Below, piece after piece: positions 47,821 through 57,347 of a DNA stretch of 64,000 bases. The notes beneath the pieces are model-generated. The model ran no database searches. It was not told where the DNA came from and saw only the letters and a list, made by a program, of their open reading frames with translations. A program made the position numbers and the translations under genes. The stretch comes from Streptococcus suis (GTDB lineage: Bacteria > Bacillota > Bacilli > Lactobacillales > Streptococcaceae): the NCBI RefSeq assembly GCF_902702775.1, contig NZ_LR738724.1:868001-932000 (forward strand), written 5' to 3'. Numbering within the stretch: the first letter of the stretch is position 1; every line of letters starts with the position of its first letter.

Positions 47821-48816
47821 ATGGAACAAACAACAAGCGCTATTGCACAACAAAAAATGGTTGAAACGACTCGGAAATTCCATATTGCAGGTATCCGAAG
47901 CGGAGTTATTTCTGGCTTATTTTATGGATTATACTCATTTGTGATTATGATCCTACAAGGTTTTGACCCCATTAAGTCAGCCGTAGGTATTCTAGCCGCA
48001 CCTTTTGTAATGGGGGCGATTAACGATTTTCTCGGCGGATGCATGCTCTTATTAGGAGTTATAAAAAATGGAAAGTTTCAGGAGCTTGGCAGAACGCTAG
48101 CTACTAAACCAGGTAAAATAATGGTACTTGGTTATATTCTGGGAGGACCGGTTGCAAATGGAGCTTATTTAGTTGGACTATATTTGGCTGGTGCATTTGC
48201 AATTCCGATTTCAGCAACTACGGCAGCTTTTGGAGCACTTTTTTCCGCTATTTTCTTGAAGCAAAAATTAAATATGCGAGTTGTTGCAGGGATGTTGATG
48301 TGTGTTGCTGGTGCAGTCGTAATTAATTTAGTGAAGCCTGAAGGAGCTCCTAATTTCACATTAGGAATTATCTTAGCTGTTGTAGCCGCAGTATGTTGGG
48401 GACTTGAAGGAACTATTTCAAGTTTTGGTGGCGCGATGCTTGATTCAGAAGTTACAGTAACGTTACGCCAATTGGTTTCAGGTTTGATACAAATGGTTAT
48501 TATTGTTCCAATTATCGGAGCTACCGGCTTGTTTACCGCTACACTAACCTCTCCATTCTTAGTATTCCTTTTATTAATTTCTGGGACTCTTGTAGGTATT
48601 TCATATATGGAATGGTATCGTTCGAATGCAATGGTCGGTACTGCAATTGGAATGTCATTAAATATCACCTACGCTCTTTGGGGTGTCCTGTTGAGTATTC
48701 TCTTCTTAGGACAACCAATTACTACAACAATCGTAGTTGGTTCACTTGTTATTATTGGAGGAGCGATACTAGTAACAACTAACCCATTGGATTTTTTTAG
48801 AAAAGAAAGGGAATAA
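47821..48816 (+). CDS. DMT superfamily transporter (EamA type) in the cut locus
   Basis: A 331-residue membrane protein with about ten spans arranged as two EamA-type halves, each with conserved Gly and Pro-rich regions. The second half starts near residue 175 (LGIILAVVAAVCWGLEG). Its position directly after the first shell gene suggests transport of choline, trimethylamine or another amine, but DMT proteins are diverse and no substrate is shown. It ends just before a small gene on the same strand. Confidence 0.82.
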   Translation: MEQTTSAIAQQKMVETTRKFHIAGIRSGVISGLFYGLYSFVIMILQGFDPIKSAVGILAAPFVMGAINDFLGGCMLLLGVIKNGKFQELGRTLATKPGKIMVLGYILGGPVANGAYLVGLYLAGAFAIPISATTAAFGALFSAIFLKQKLNMRVVAGMLMCVAGAVVINLVKPEGAPNFTLGIILAVVAAVCWGLEGTISSFGGAMLDSEVTVTLRQLVSGLIQMVIIVPIIGATGLFTATLTSPFLVFLLLISGTLVGISYMEWYRSNAMVGTAIGMSLNITYALWGVLLSILFLGQPITTTIVVGSLVIIGGAILVTTNPLDFFRKERE

Positions 48817-48819
48817 TCC

Positions 48820-49104
48820 ATGAAATTATTACCAGCAAGGACTGCTGTACTTAATTATATGAACACTGTGGAAGAAGCAGATGTGTTCCAAGTTATGTCA
48901 GCTTTAAAATCTCAATTTGGAAATGAAAAACAGTTTAGGGAAGATTTATTCCTAGAACATTTAATGTCTTTGGAATGCAATGGTTATCTGGTTCAAACTG
49001 GATATGATTTAGATGAAAATGGTAACTTACGGATACGTTATCAAATAAACGATGACGGTAGGTATGCGGTAGAAAAATATATCGCAAAAGAATTTCGAAG
49101 CTAA
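48820..49104 (+). CDS. Small winged-helix-like protein of unknown function
   Basis: A 94-residue protein with a short helical start (MKLLPARTAVLNYMN), a helix-turn region VFQVMSALKSQFGNEKQFREDLFLEHLMSLECNGYLV and a final beta-like wing with YQINDDGRYAV. The pattern suggests a winged helix, so it may bind DNA or a protein. I do not recognise it as a named BMC protein. Spacing in the operon is 3 bases after the transporter and 12 before the next shell gene. Confidence 0.65.
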   Translation: MKLLPARTAVLNYMNTVEEADVFQVMSALKSQFGNEKQFREDLFLEHLMSLECNGYLVQTGYDLDENGNLRIRYQINDDGRYAVEKYIAKEFRS

Positions 49105-49116
49105 AGGAGTAGAAAG

Positions 49117-49413
49117 ATGAGATATCGTGGTGGTCAAGCCTTAGGGCTTGTTGAAACGGTTGGTTTAGTACCAGCTCTAGAAGCGTGTGATAAGATGTTG
49201 AAAGCTAGTAATGTTAAGCTAGTTTCATATGAAAATGTTGGCTCTACATTAGTAACAATAATGGTAGTTGGTGATGTGGCGGCAGTTGAGGCATCCGTAG
49301 AAGCTGGTGCACGTGCAGCAGATGCAATTGGGAAATTAACAGCGCACAATGTGATGCCTAGACCGATTTCGTCAGTTGGCGATATGGTTTCTGTACATGA
49401 TATTGATAATTGA
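49117..49413 (+). CDS. BMC-H shell protein
   Basis: A 98-residue BMC-H. It has the pattern ALGLVETVGLVPALEACDKMLKASNVKLV and VVGDVAAVEASVEAGARAAD, but is clearly different from the near-identical set. A short N-terminal extension MRYRGGQ and an acidic C-terminus are present. It is closely packed with the next shell gene. Confidence 0.93.
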   Translation: MRYRGGQALGLVETVGLVPALEACDKMLKASNVKLVSYENVGSTLVTIMVVGDVAAVEASVEAGARAADAIGKLTAHNVMPRPISSVGDMVSVHDIDN

Positions 49414-49427
49414 TAAAGGAGCAAGCA

Positions 49428-49745
49428 ATGGAAAGATATCAAGCGATTGGAGCAGTGGAGACATTCGGTCTTGTCTACGCACTTGAAGCAGCAGATGCAA
49501 TGGTAAAAGCTTCAGACGTCGATGTTATTGCGTATGTTAATACTGCATCTGGCTATATTGCAGTAATTGTTCAAGGTGAGACTGCTGCTTGTAAAACAGC
49601 AGTAGAAGCAGGGGTTAAGGCGGTAGAAAAGATGGGGACTGAAGTATACAGTAGTGTCGTTATCCCAGGACCTCATGAAGATTTGAAGAAAATTATTGAT
49701 CGATATTCATTGGAAATGATGTTCCCAGAAGAAACAGTAGAATAG
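49428..49745 (+). CDS. BMC-H shell protein
   Basis: About 105 residues. I use the ATG at 49428 (MERYQAIGAVETFGLVYALEAADAM) with AAAGGAG upstream; an earlier start at 49410 overlaps the previous gene. The BMC fold is clear, with VIVQGETAACKTAVEAGVKAVEKMG. The C-terminal tail IDRYSLEMMFPEETVE is longer than usual. Confidence 0.9.
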   Translation: MERYQAIGAVETFGLVYALEAADAMVKASDVDVIAYVNTASGYIAVIVQGETAACKTAVEAGVKAVEKMGTEVYSSVVIPGPHEDLKKIIDRYSLEMMFPEETVE

Positions 49746-49751
49746 GAAAGT

Positions 49752-51122
49752 GTGGACGATATGAGATATATTGACAAAGATTTAGAATCAATTCAAGAGA
49801 TACGAAATTTGCTTCTGAACGGTCAAATGTCTTTTGTTCATCTGGAAAAGTACGGTCAAGAAGATTTAGATACCATTATCTCTATTTTTATAAAGTCTTT
49901 ACAATCTAGTATGAGAGGTTATGTTCATGATTTTGTTGCAGGAAACGATTATGGCGTAGAAGAAGATGAACTTTTCTTGTGTACACATTTTATTAAACGT
50001 TTTGGTGAGACATTGCAGAATGAGAACTATGTTGGTATTATTGGTGGCAATCCCAAAGAAAAATGTATAAAAATTGGTGCTCCTCTAGGAGTTATTGCCG
50101 TTATGTTGCCCTCTCATCCAACATTTACTTTATTAGTAAACCTTTGCTTACTTGCAATGAAAACAGGGAATGCTATGATATTTATTGCCAATCAACGTTC
50201 TACGAAGGCAACTTTAGATAGTTTGAAAAAACTAATCATATTAGCAGAAGAGTCGGGATATTCAGAGGGTGGTATCAGTTTAGGAGAAACAATCAGTGAT
50301 GCAGGAATAGTAGAATTATTGTCTAGTGATAAGGTTTCGCTCATTCTTAATATTGGATGTTCAGAATATATATCAAATAAGTTTGTTACAAACACTCCGT
50401 TAATATTTGGTGGAGAGTCATCTGGTCCAGTATTTATAGAGAGAAGTGCGGATTTAGAAAAAGCAGTTAGAGATGTTATTCACTCTAGGAGTTTTCAGAA
50501 TGGGATTTTACCAGGAGCGGAACAGTTTCTTGTTACGGAAAATATTATTGCAGATCAAATTAAAGATAGTCTGAAAAGGAATGGCGCCTACTTGCTGTCA
50601 GATACAGAAACTGAGAATTTAACTAAATTTTTAAGACAATCAGAAAAAAATGTAAACAGAAGTTACATCGGAAAGTCAGCAATTTGGTTAGCAGAGAAAG
50701 CTGGTATACAAGTACCTCAGGGAACTAAGGTCCTCGTATCTATACAAGATTACATGAATGAAGAGGATTATTTTTGTCGAAAACTGCTGTGTCCGATAAT
50801 AATAGTGTATTTAGAACCTGATTGGACATTGGCCTGTGTTAAGTGTATGAATCTATTAGACGAACTAAAAATGGGTCACACACTTACTATCCATTCCAAA
50901 GATTGGAAGATTATTAGAGAATTTGCTTTAGTCAAAAAAGTTGGAAGAATTGTCGTAAATGCTCCGACGGTATGTGTTGCGACGGGTATTGTTTCTAATT
51001 TTCCTACCTCATTAATTTTAGGTGGCATTACAACCGGTAAAGGATATAGCTCAGAAAACATTACGCCCAGACATTTGACCTATACCCGTCACGTTGGTTT
51101 TGAATTTAATGATAAGATTTAG
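49752..51122 (+). CDS. Aldehyde dehydrogenase-like protein lacking the catalytic cysteine
   Basis: 456 residues, related to the acylating aldehyde dehydrogenases EutE/CutF. The nucleophile region reads FQNGILPGAEQ where the active paralogue in this locus has FDNGTICASEQ; the Cys is Pro (about residue 254). It is also shorter and diverged elsewhere. So it should not form the thioacyl intermediate. A structural, cofactor-binding or docking role is possible. The start may be the GTG at 49752 or the ATG at 49761. It directly precedes cutC. Confidence 0.85.
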   Translation: MDDMRYIDKDLESIQEIRNLLLNGQMSFVHLEKYGQEDLDTIISIFIKSLQSSMRGYVHDFVAGNDYGVEEDELFLCTHFIKRFGETLQNENYVGIIGGNPKEKCIKIGAPLGVIAVMLPSHPTFTLLVNLCLLAMKTGNAMIFIANQRSTKATLDSLKKLIILAEESGYSEGGISLGETISDAGIVELLSSDKVSLILNIGCSEYISNKFVTNTPLIFGGESSGPVFIERSADLEKAVRDVIHSRSFQNGILPGAEQFLVTENIIADQIKDSLKRNGAYLLSDTETENLTKFLRQSEKNVNRSYIGKSAIWLAEKAGIQVPQGTKVLVSIQDYMNEEDYFCRKLLCPIIIVYLEPDWTLACVKCMNLLDELKMGHTLTIHSKDWKIIREFALVKKVGRIVVNAPTVCVATGIVSNFPTSLILGGITTGKGYSSENITPRHLTYTRHVGFEFNDKI

Positions 51123-51154
51123 TGTGATTGTTTAAAAGAGAGGAAGTATTCAAT

Positions 51155-53701
51155 ATGGATATGAAGGAATTTACAGCTAAGCTAGAAGAAGCTACAAAAA
51201 AATTAAGTGCTGAAGAGCGTGCTTCTCTGGTGAAAATTTTCCAAAGTGTTTCAGATGATATTACAAAGCCAGAGGTTCATTTTACAAATGAAGTATCGCT
51301 TGCAGCGGAGGGGACAGAAGTTCCAGATGGGATTACACCTCGCTTGCAAGCTTTAAAAAATCAATATTTGAAAGCGCAACCAACCATTTCTTTACTTCGT
51401 GCTACGAATTTAACACGAATTTCTAAAGAAAACGAAGGTATGCCAAAAGCAATTCTACGTGGGACAGCTTTCAAGGAATTTTGTAAAATTGCACCCGTAG
51501 TCATTCAAGATAATGAATTGTTAGTAGGGGCCCCTAACGGTGGTGCACGATTTGGTGCATTCTCACCTGATATATCGTGGCGTTGGTTGCGTGATGAAAT
51601 TGATACTGTATCAACACGTCCACAAGATCCGTACGCATTGTCTGAAGAAGATAAAAAAGTACTGAGAGAAGAAATTTTCCCATACTGGGAAGGTCGTTCT
51701 GTAGATGAGGCTTGTGAAACACAATATCGTGAAGCTGGTGCATGGGAGCTTTCAGGTGAATCGTTTGTTTCTGATTGCTCATACCATGCTTGTTCAGGCG
51801 GAGGTGACTCCAACCCTGGTTATGATGTTGTGGGTATGCGTAAAGGGATGCTTGATATAAAAGCTGAGGCAGAAGCACACCTTTCAAAATTAGACTATGG
51901 AAATCCAGATGATTTGGAAAAAATTTATTTCTATAAAGCACAAATCCTTACTGCGGAAGGCGTGATGATTTATGCTAAACGCATGTCTGAACATGCAGCT
52001 GAGTTAGCGGCAAAAGAATTAAATCCTAAACGTAAAGCTGAGTTGGAAATGATTTCCCGTGTAAATGCTAATGTCCCAGCTCATAAACCAGAAACCTTCT
52101 GGGAAGCGATGCAATATGTTGTAACAATTCAACATCTGTTGCTGTGTGAAGAAAACCAAACTGGATTATCTATTGGTCGTGTTGACCAATATATGTACCC
52201 ACTCTATAAACGTGATATTGAAGCTGGTCGAATGAATGACTATCAAGCATTTGAATTGGCTGGTTGTATGTTTATTAAGATGTCAGAAATGATGTGGCTT
52301 ACTTCTGAAGGTTCTTCAAAATTTTTTGCGGGATATCAACCATTCGTTAACATGTGTGTGGGTGGTGTTACTCGTGAAGGACGTGATGCAACAAATGACT
52401 TAACTTATCTCTTGATGGATGCTATTCGACATGTAAAAGTATACCAACCTACTTTAGCGACTCGCATTAATAATAAGTCACCGCGGAAATATTTGAAGAA
52501 AATTGTTGATGTCGTTCGAGCAGGTATTGGTTTCCCAGCATGCCATTTTGATGATTCGCATATTAAAATGATGTTGGCTAAGGGTGTTTCAATGGAGGAC
52601 GCGCGTGATTACTGTTTGATGGGATGTGTTGAGCCACAAAAATCAGGTCGTCTGTATCAATGGACATCGACAGCCTATACTCAATGGCCAATCTTGATTG
52701 AAACAACATTAAATCATGGAATCCCATTGTGGTACGGTAAACCAGTTACCCCAGACATGGGATCTTTGGACCAATATAAAACGTTTGAACAGTTTGAAGC
52801 CGCTGTTAAAGAGACTATCAAATATGTTACAAAATGGACTTCTGTGATGACAGTTATTTCTCAGCGTGTCCAACGTGAATTAGCTCCAGCTCCTTTGATG
52901 TCTATGATGTATGAAGGAACTATGGAAAATGGTCGAGGTGTAAAATCTGGTGGTGCAATGTACAACTTTGGACCTGGTGTTGTTTGGTCTGGTCTTGCAA
53001 ACTATGCAGATTCAATGGCAGCAATCAAGAAATTAGTATTCGAAGATAAGAAATATACTCTTGACGAATTGAATAAAGCACTGATAGCTGATTTTGAAGG
53101 ATATGATCAAATTCGAGCAGATTGCTTAGCAGCACCTAAATATGGTAATGATGATGATTATGTGGATTACTTTGCATCAGATATTATTGAATTTACGGAA
53201 GAGGAACATCGTAAATATAAAACACTCTATTCTGTCCTAAGTCATGGTACTCTATCTATTTCAAATAATACCCCGCTTGGACAGATTACAGGTGCATCGG
53301 CATCTGGCCGTCGTGCCTGGACACCACTGTCTGACGGTATTTCGCCAGATCATGGTATGGATACCAAAGGCCCAACTGCTATTATTAAATCTGTTTCTAA
53401 GATGGCCAATGAAAATATGAATATTGGTATGGTTCATAACTTTAAGATTATGGCAGGACTTCTTGATACACCACAAGGTGAGGAGAGCTTGATAACTCTC
53501 CTGAGAACAGCAAGTATCCTTGGTAATGGTGAGATGCAATTTAACTACCTTGATAATGCAATTTTGCTAGATGCACAACAACATCCAGAAAAATATCGTG
53601 ATTTAATTGTACGTGTAGCAGGTTACAGTGCATTCTTTGTTGAATTGTGTAAAGATGTACAGGATGAAATTATTGCTCGTACAGTACTGACACGAATTTA
53701 A
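51155..53701 (+). CDS. cutC: Choline trimethylamine-lyase, glycyl radical enzyme
   Basis: An 848-residue glycyl radical enzyme that splits choline into trimethylamine and acetaldehyde. I use the ATG at 51155 ([17 protein letters not shown]); a TTG at 51128 is the alternative. The radical Cys and general-base Glu are in [10 protein letters not shown] (Cys 491, Glu 493), the glycyl site is [10 protein letters not shown] (Gly 823), and the choline pocket sequence [18 protein letters not shown] is present. Length and residues match characterised CutC, as opposed to propanediol or glycerol dehydratases. The N-terminal helix of about 40 residues may be an encapsulation segment. Confidence 0.96.
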   Translation: MDMKEFTAKLEEATKKLSAEERASLVKIFQSVSDDITKPEVHFTNEVSLAAEGTEVPDGITPRLQALKNQYLKAQPTISLLRATNLTRISKENEGMPKAILRGTAFKEFCKIAPVVIQDNELLVGAPNGGARFGAFSPDISWRWLRDEIDTVSTRPQDPYALSEEDKKVLREEIFPYWEGRSVDEACETQYREAGAWELSGESFVSDCSYHACSGGGDSNPGYDVVGMRKGMLDIKAEAEAHLSKLDYGNPDDLEKIYFYKAQILTAEGVMIYAKRMSEHAAELAAKELNPKRKAELEMISRVNANVPAHKPETFWEAMQYVVTIQHLLLCEENQTGLSIGRVDQYMYPLYKRDIEAGRMNDYQAFELAGCMFIKMSEMMWLTSEGSSKFFAGYQPFVNMCVGGVTREGRDATNDLTYLLMDAIRHVKVYQPTLATRINNKSPRKYLKKIVDVVRAGIGFPACHFDDSHIKMMLAKGVSMEDARDYCLMGCVEPQKSGRLYQWTSTAYTQWPILIETTLNHGIPLWYGKPVTPDMGSLDQYKTFEQFEAAVKETIKYVTKWTSVMTVISQRVQRELAPAPLMSMMYEGTMENGRGVKSGGAMYNFGPGVVWSGLANYADSMAAIKKLVFEDKKYTLDELNKALIADFEGYDQIRADCLAAPKYGNDDDYVDYFASDIIEFTEEEHRKYKTLYSVLSHGTLSISNNTPLGQITGASASGRRAWTPLSDGISPDHGMDTKGPTAIIKSVSKMANENMNIGMVHNFKIMAGLLDTPQGEESLITLLRTASILGNGEMQFNYLDNAILLDAQQHPEKYRDLIVRVAGYSAFFVELCKDVQDEIIARTVLTRI

Positions 53702-53770
53702 AGTATATGTGAGGCGTAAAGGATCTCTGAAAGAAATCCTACTGCCTGCGCTTGATAGGAGAGAAGTTAA

Positions 53771-54757
53771 GTGACAACGATTAAAAAACATGAAACACGA
53801 ATCAATGTATTCAATGTTCAAAAATACAATTTATATGATGGTCCAGGTATTCGTACAATTGTTTTCTTCAAAGGTTGTCCAATGCGTTGTAAATGGTGTG
53901 CTAATCCTGAAGGGCTTGAGTTTGGGACGAATATTATGCATAAAGAGACATTATGTAGACCATATAATGCATGTGCTAAGACTTGTCCCCTTGGAAGTGT
54001 TTGTTTTAAATTTGCTAATGAGGAAGCGCCTATACCATATGATTATACTGATAAGGAACATCCGATTGATGTGACTCGCTATCAGAAAAAACGTCCTAGT
54101 AAATCCGATATAGAGGGATGTCCAGAAGGAGCTTTAACAATTGCAGGAGAATCTAAGACAATTTCAGAATTGATGGATATCATACATGAGGATGATGCCT
54201 TCTACGAAATGTCTGGCGGAGGGGTTACGTTGTCCGGTGGTGAATGCCTAGCACAAGGTGAAGGAGCTCTTGCTTTGCTTAAAGCTTGTAAGCAAGATGG
54301 ATTAAACACTGCCGTAGAGACCGCAGGCTATGTACCAAATAAGGTTGTGATGAAGGTTGCGGAATATACTGATTTATTCTTATTTGATTTGAAACATATG
54401 GATTCAAAAAAACATAATGAATGGACAGGTGTAGGAAACGAACGAATTCTAACAAATTTAAAATGGTTACTAGACGCCGGCTATAATGTAAAAATACGCA
54501 TGCCAATGTTAAAAGGAATTAATGATAGCGAGGAAGAAATTCGCGCGATTATTGATTTTTTACTCCCGTATAAAGATAGTTTGAACTTTAAAGGAATTGA
54601 TTTACTCCCCTACCACAAGTTGGGTGTTAATAAGTACAAACAATTGGGGATTGAATACCAAATTAAAGGAGATCCTTCACTGAGTCAATTTGATTTGGAT
54701 AGGATTGAGAGCTATATTCTAGCCAGTGATCTGCTTGTGAATGTTGTAAAACATTGA
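53771..54757 (+). CDS. cutD: CutC glycyl-radical activating enzyme
   Basis: A 328-residue radical SAM protein that installs the glycyl radical on CutC. It starts at a GTG with AGGAGAGAAG upstream. The [4Fe-4S] motif is CPMRCKWC (Cx3Cx2C), and an inserted ferredoxin-like domain contains CRPYNACAKTC and CPEGA clusters for additional Fe-S centres. SGGGVTLSGGECLAQ is typical of activases. It follows cutC by 69 bases. It needs a low-potential electron donor, which the POR at the end of the window could help supply. Confidence 0.95.
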   Translation: MTTIKKHETRINVFNVQKYNLYDGPGIRTIVFFKGCPMRCKWCANPEGLEFGTNIMHKETLCRPYNACAKTCPLGSVCFKFANEEAPIPYDYTDKEHPIDVTRYQKKRPSKSDIEGCPEGALTIAGESKTISELMDIIHEDDAFYEMSGGGVTLSGGECLAQGEGALALLKACKQDGLNTAVETAGYVPNKVVMKVAEYTDLFLFDLKHMDSKKHNEWTGVGNERILTNLKWLLDAGYNVKIRMPMLKGINDSEEEIRAIIDFLLPYKDSLNFKGIDLLPYHKLGVNKYKQLGIEYQIKGDPSLSQFDLDRIESYILASDLLVNVVKH

Positions 54758-54780
54758 TCTATTAGTGAGGTGGTGGTCCT

Positions 54781-55119
54781 ATGGAGAAAATGGAACGTAT
54801 TATTCAGGAGTCGGTTCCAGGGAAACAAATAACCTTAGCTCATATTATTGCGGCACCTATTCAGGCTGTTTATGATAGCCTTGGCGTTGAAGATAGAGGT
54901 GCTATTGGAATTTTAGCAATTACTCCTTATGAGACTGCAATAATTGCCGCTGACTTATCTGGTAAATCGGCTGATGTAGATATTTGTTTTGTAGATAGAT
55001 TTACGGGCTCAGTCATGTTTAGCGGGGATGTACAAAGTGTAGAAACAGCTTTGCAACGGATTCTTGACTATTTTAAAGAAAATTTGGGATTCTCGATTGT
55101 TCCATTAACAAAATCATGA
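54781..55119 (+). CDS. eutS: EutS/PduU-type circularly permuted BMC-H shell protein
   Basis: A 112-residue permuted BMC-H. It starts MERIIQESVPGKQITLAHIIAAP, the diagnostic EutS/PduU beginning, with the BMC core AIGILAITPYETAIIAADLSGKSADVDICFVDRFTGSVMFSGDVQSVETAL. These form hexamers with a small beta-barrel over the pore. It is 24 bases after cutD and overlaps the EutP gene by 4 bp. Confidence 0.93.
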   Translation: MEKMERIIQESVPGKQITLAHIIAAPIQAVYDSLGVEDRGAIGILAITPYETAIIAADLSGKSADVDICFVDRFTGSVMFSGDVQSVETALQRILDYFKENLGFSIVPLTKS

Positions 55120-55562
55120 AAAAAAGAATATTGGTTGTTGGGCCGGAGGATAGTGGTAAACGAGAAGTAATTCAATTTCTTGAAGGAAGATGTGACATCA
55201 AACTAATAGAATCGATTGTATATGGTTCTAGAACTATTTATGTTCCCGATAGTTATCTGAGAAGTCCGGGAATGAAAAAACATATTATTGCAACGCAACA
55301 AAATGCCGATTGTATCGTTATGCTTTTACCATCTGATCGTAATTATAGAGTTTATTCGCCAAATTTTGCTCAAGTTTTTAGAATTCCTAGTCTTGGTGTA
55401 ATTGTTCACCATTCTGAACAATCGGAGAAGAATACAACGGATTGTTTATTAGAATTGAGAGAAACAGGTGTGAATGAATTAATTGAATTAGATTTAGAAA
55501 ATAATGATACATATGTTGCATTACTTGAAAAGATTAAAAAATTAAAAGAAGGTAATCAATGA
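55116..55562 (+). CDS. eutP: EutP/PduV-like small GTPase-fold protein with altered P-loop
   Basis: A 148-residue protein of the EutP/PduV family (BMC-associated GTPase-like proteins). The P-loop reads GPEDSGKREV: the residue after GK is Arg in place of Ser/Thr, and no NKxD motif is visible, so nucleotide hydrolysis may be lost. Its role is thought to be positional (PduV is linked to filament association), not established here. It overlaps the genes on both sides by 4 bp, showing tight coupling. Confidence 0.8.
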   Translation: MKKRILVVGPEDSGKREVIQFLEGRCDIKLIESIVYGSRTIYVPDSYLRSPGMKKHIIATQQNADCIVMLLPSDRNYRVYSPNFAQVFRIPSLGVIVHHSEQSEKNTTDCLLELRETGVNELIELDLENNDTYVALLEKIKKLKEGNQ

Positions 55563-56692
55563 AAATACAAGAATTTCATGTAGGTCCTCGTTTCATTTTT
55601 GGAAAAGGAGCTATAACAAAAATTTCAGAATTACCAATTCAAAAAGCCTACATCATTTGTGATCCTTTTATGGAACAAAGTCAAATGGTCGGAAAGGTTA
55701 CAGAAGTTTTGAGGAATTCAGGAGCTACCTTTAAGATTTTCTCAAAAGTAGTTCCGGATCCGACAGTCCAAGTTGTTTCTGAAAGTATTGCTGAAATTCG
55801 AGATTATAAGCCAGACACAGTTATTGCTCTAGGCGGGGGGTCAGCAATGGATACAGCTAAAGCAGTGATTCGTGTATATTCTGAAACAGAAAAAACTGAA
55901 AGTCCCTACTTAATTGCAATTCCGACTACAAGTGGATCAGGAAGTGAAAATACAGCTTTTGCTGTCATTTCCGATCCAGCATATAACGAGAAAATTGCCC
56001 TGGTAGATGATTCAATGGTTCCAAATCTCGCAATTTTAGACACAACGTTTACCAAGACTGTTCCTCCATCAGTAACAGCAGATGCTGGAATGGATGTATT
56101 GACTCATTGTATAGAAGCCTATGTCTCTAATAAAGCAAGTGATTTCTCTGATGCGTGTGCTGAGAAAGGTATTCGGTTAACTTGGAAATATTTGTTAGAG
56201 GCATATAAAAATGGAGATAATATACTCGCTCGTGAAAAAATGCATAATGCTTCGTCAATTGCGGGTATTGCATTTAATAATGCTGGTTTAGGTATCTGCC
56301 ACAGCCTATCCCATGCGATAGGAGCATTTTTCCATGTACCACATGGTAGGATTAATGCCTATTTGTTACCGTATGTAATTTCATATAACGCTTCCTTGGA
56401 AGCCCACGGAGAGACGGACGTGACAAGACGATATGCTGAAATTGCAGAAATAATAGGACTTGCAAAAATTACTCCTACCCAGTCAGTTGTAGCACTTATA
56501 AGTGCAATTAAACAATTATCTGAAAAAATGTCTATTCCTGCAAGAATTGAAGACCTGGGCATTAATCGGGCAGAATTTGAAAGTATGATTCCGAAAATGG
56601 CACAAAGAGTCATGGAAGATGCGTGCACACCAACAAATCCAAGAACGGTGACACTAGGACAAATTGAGAAACTTTATCGGTCGCTGCGTTAA
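55559..56692 (+). CDS. Iron-containing alcohol dehydrogenase (acetaldehyde reducing)
   Basis: A 377-residue group III alcohol dehydrogenase, as in EutG/PduQ/CutO. NAD-binding GGGSAMDTAK (about residue 96), iron ligands in the Asp...His...His...His set (TADAGMDVLTHCIEAY, CHSLSHAIGAFFHVPHGRINA). In this locus it should reduce acetaldehyde to ethanol, regenerating NAD+ inside the shell. It overlaps EutP by 4 bp. Confidence 0.92.
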   Translation: MKIQEFHVGPRFIFGKGAITKISELPIQKAYIICDPFMEQSQMVGKVTEVLRNSGATFKIFSKVVPDPTVQVVSESIAEIRDYKPDTVIALGGGSAMDTAKAVIRVYSETEKTESPYLIAIPTTSGSGSENTAFAVISDPAYNEKIALVDDSMVPNLAILDTTFTKTVPPSVTADAGMDVLTHCIEAYVSNKASDFSDACAEKGIRLTWKYLLEAYKNGDNILAREKMHNASSIAGIAFNNAGLGICHSLSHAIGAFFHVPHGRINAYLLPYVISYNASLEAHGETDVTRRYAEIAEIIGLAKITPTQSVVALISAIKQLSEKMSIPARIEDLGINRAEFESMIPKMAQRVMEDACTPTNPRTVTLGQIEKLYRSLR

Positions 56693-56732
56693 GTGACTTT
56701 TGGAAAAATTTATTGGATGGAAGGAGGATGTT

Positions 56733-57347
56733 ATGAAATATTTAACAGAAGATGATTTACGTCTTATTTATCGTGACAATCCTTTTGAAACCTTCACTAT
56801 TCAAAATCAGACAAGATTGACCCCAGGTGCTAAGACTTTCCTCATGGATCGTAAAGTGAAGATTATTGATGAAGGGGAAAAAAAATCTAACAGACAAACC
56901 TCGACAATCAATGGTTCCAAAGTGAATGATGTCAGCTTAAGCGAATCTAATGACTGGTTGTTACTTCGAAGTGAGCTATTACAAGTAGCCTTTGAAGTAA
57001 TGAATTTGGACTTTTCAATTTCTGAAGAACTTTGTGCTTTGGAACAATCTATGTCCAGTAAATCATCCACGAAACCGATTCAATTCAGATGGAAAGATCA
57101 ACAGAAAATGAATAAGTCAGATATGGTTGAGTATCTGAGTAGAGTAAGGTTTCTGTTAAAGACTAGAAAAGGAAAGATTGCATCCTATCTATTTCCGCTT
57201 TATTTCAAGTTTCAAGCCTTCTCGGAAAAATTTGGTGAAAAGCCACCTATAGTATTGCAAGACGCCGTTAATTATTTAGCCGGTATCATTATAGATTGTA
57301 TTAATAGATGTGAGGAGGTGGGTGATGATCTCAAAAAAATTACCTAA
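56733..57347 (+). CDS. Protein with EutT-like N-terminus, unknown function
   Basis: About 204 residues. I start at the ATG at 56733 (MKYLTEDDLRLIYRDNPFETF) with AAGGAGG upstream. The first ~50 residues resemble the N-terminus of EutT-type cobalamin adenosyltransferases (LTEDDLR ... TRLTPGAKTFLMDRKVKI). A helical C-terminal domain follows, related only loosely to EutT. No B12-dependent enzyme is seen in this window, so a classic adenosyltransferase role is doubtful. It overlaps eutJ by 23 bp. Confidence 0.7.
   Translation: MKYLTEDDLRLIYRDNPFETFTIQNQTRLTPGAKTFLMDRKVKIIDEGEKKSNRQTSTINGSKVNDVSLSESNDWLLLRSELLQVAFEVMNLDFSISEELCALEQSMSSKSSTKPIQFRWKDQQKMNKSDMVEYLSRVRFLLKTRKGKIASYLFPLYFKFQAFSEKFGEKPPIVLQDAVNYLAGIIIDCINRCEEVGDDLKKIT

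Noticed and set aside
49752..51122. Treating the ALDH-like gene as a working acetaldehyde dehydrogenase
   Set aside because: The catalytic Cys is Pro in the key motif, and a normal paralogue is present in the same locus.
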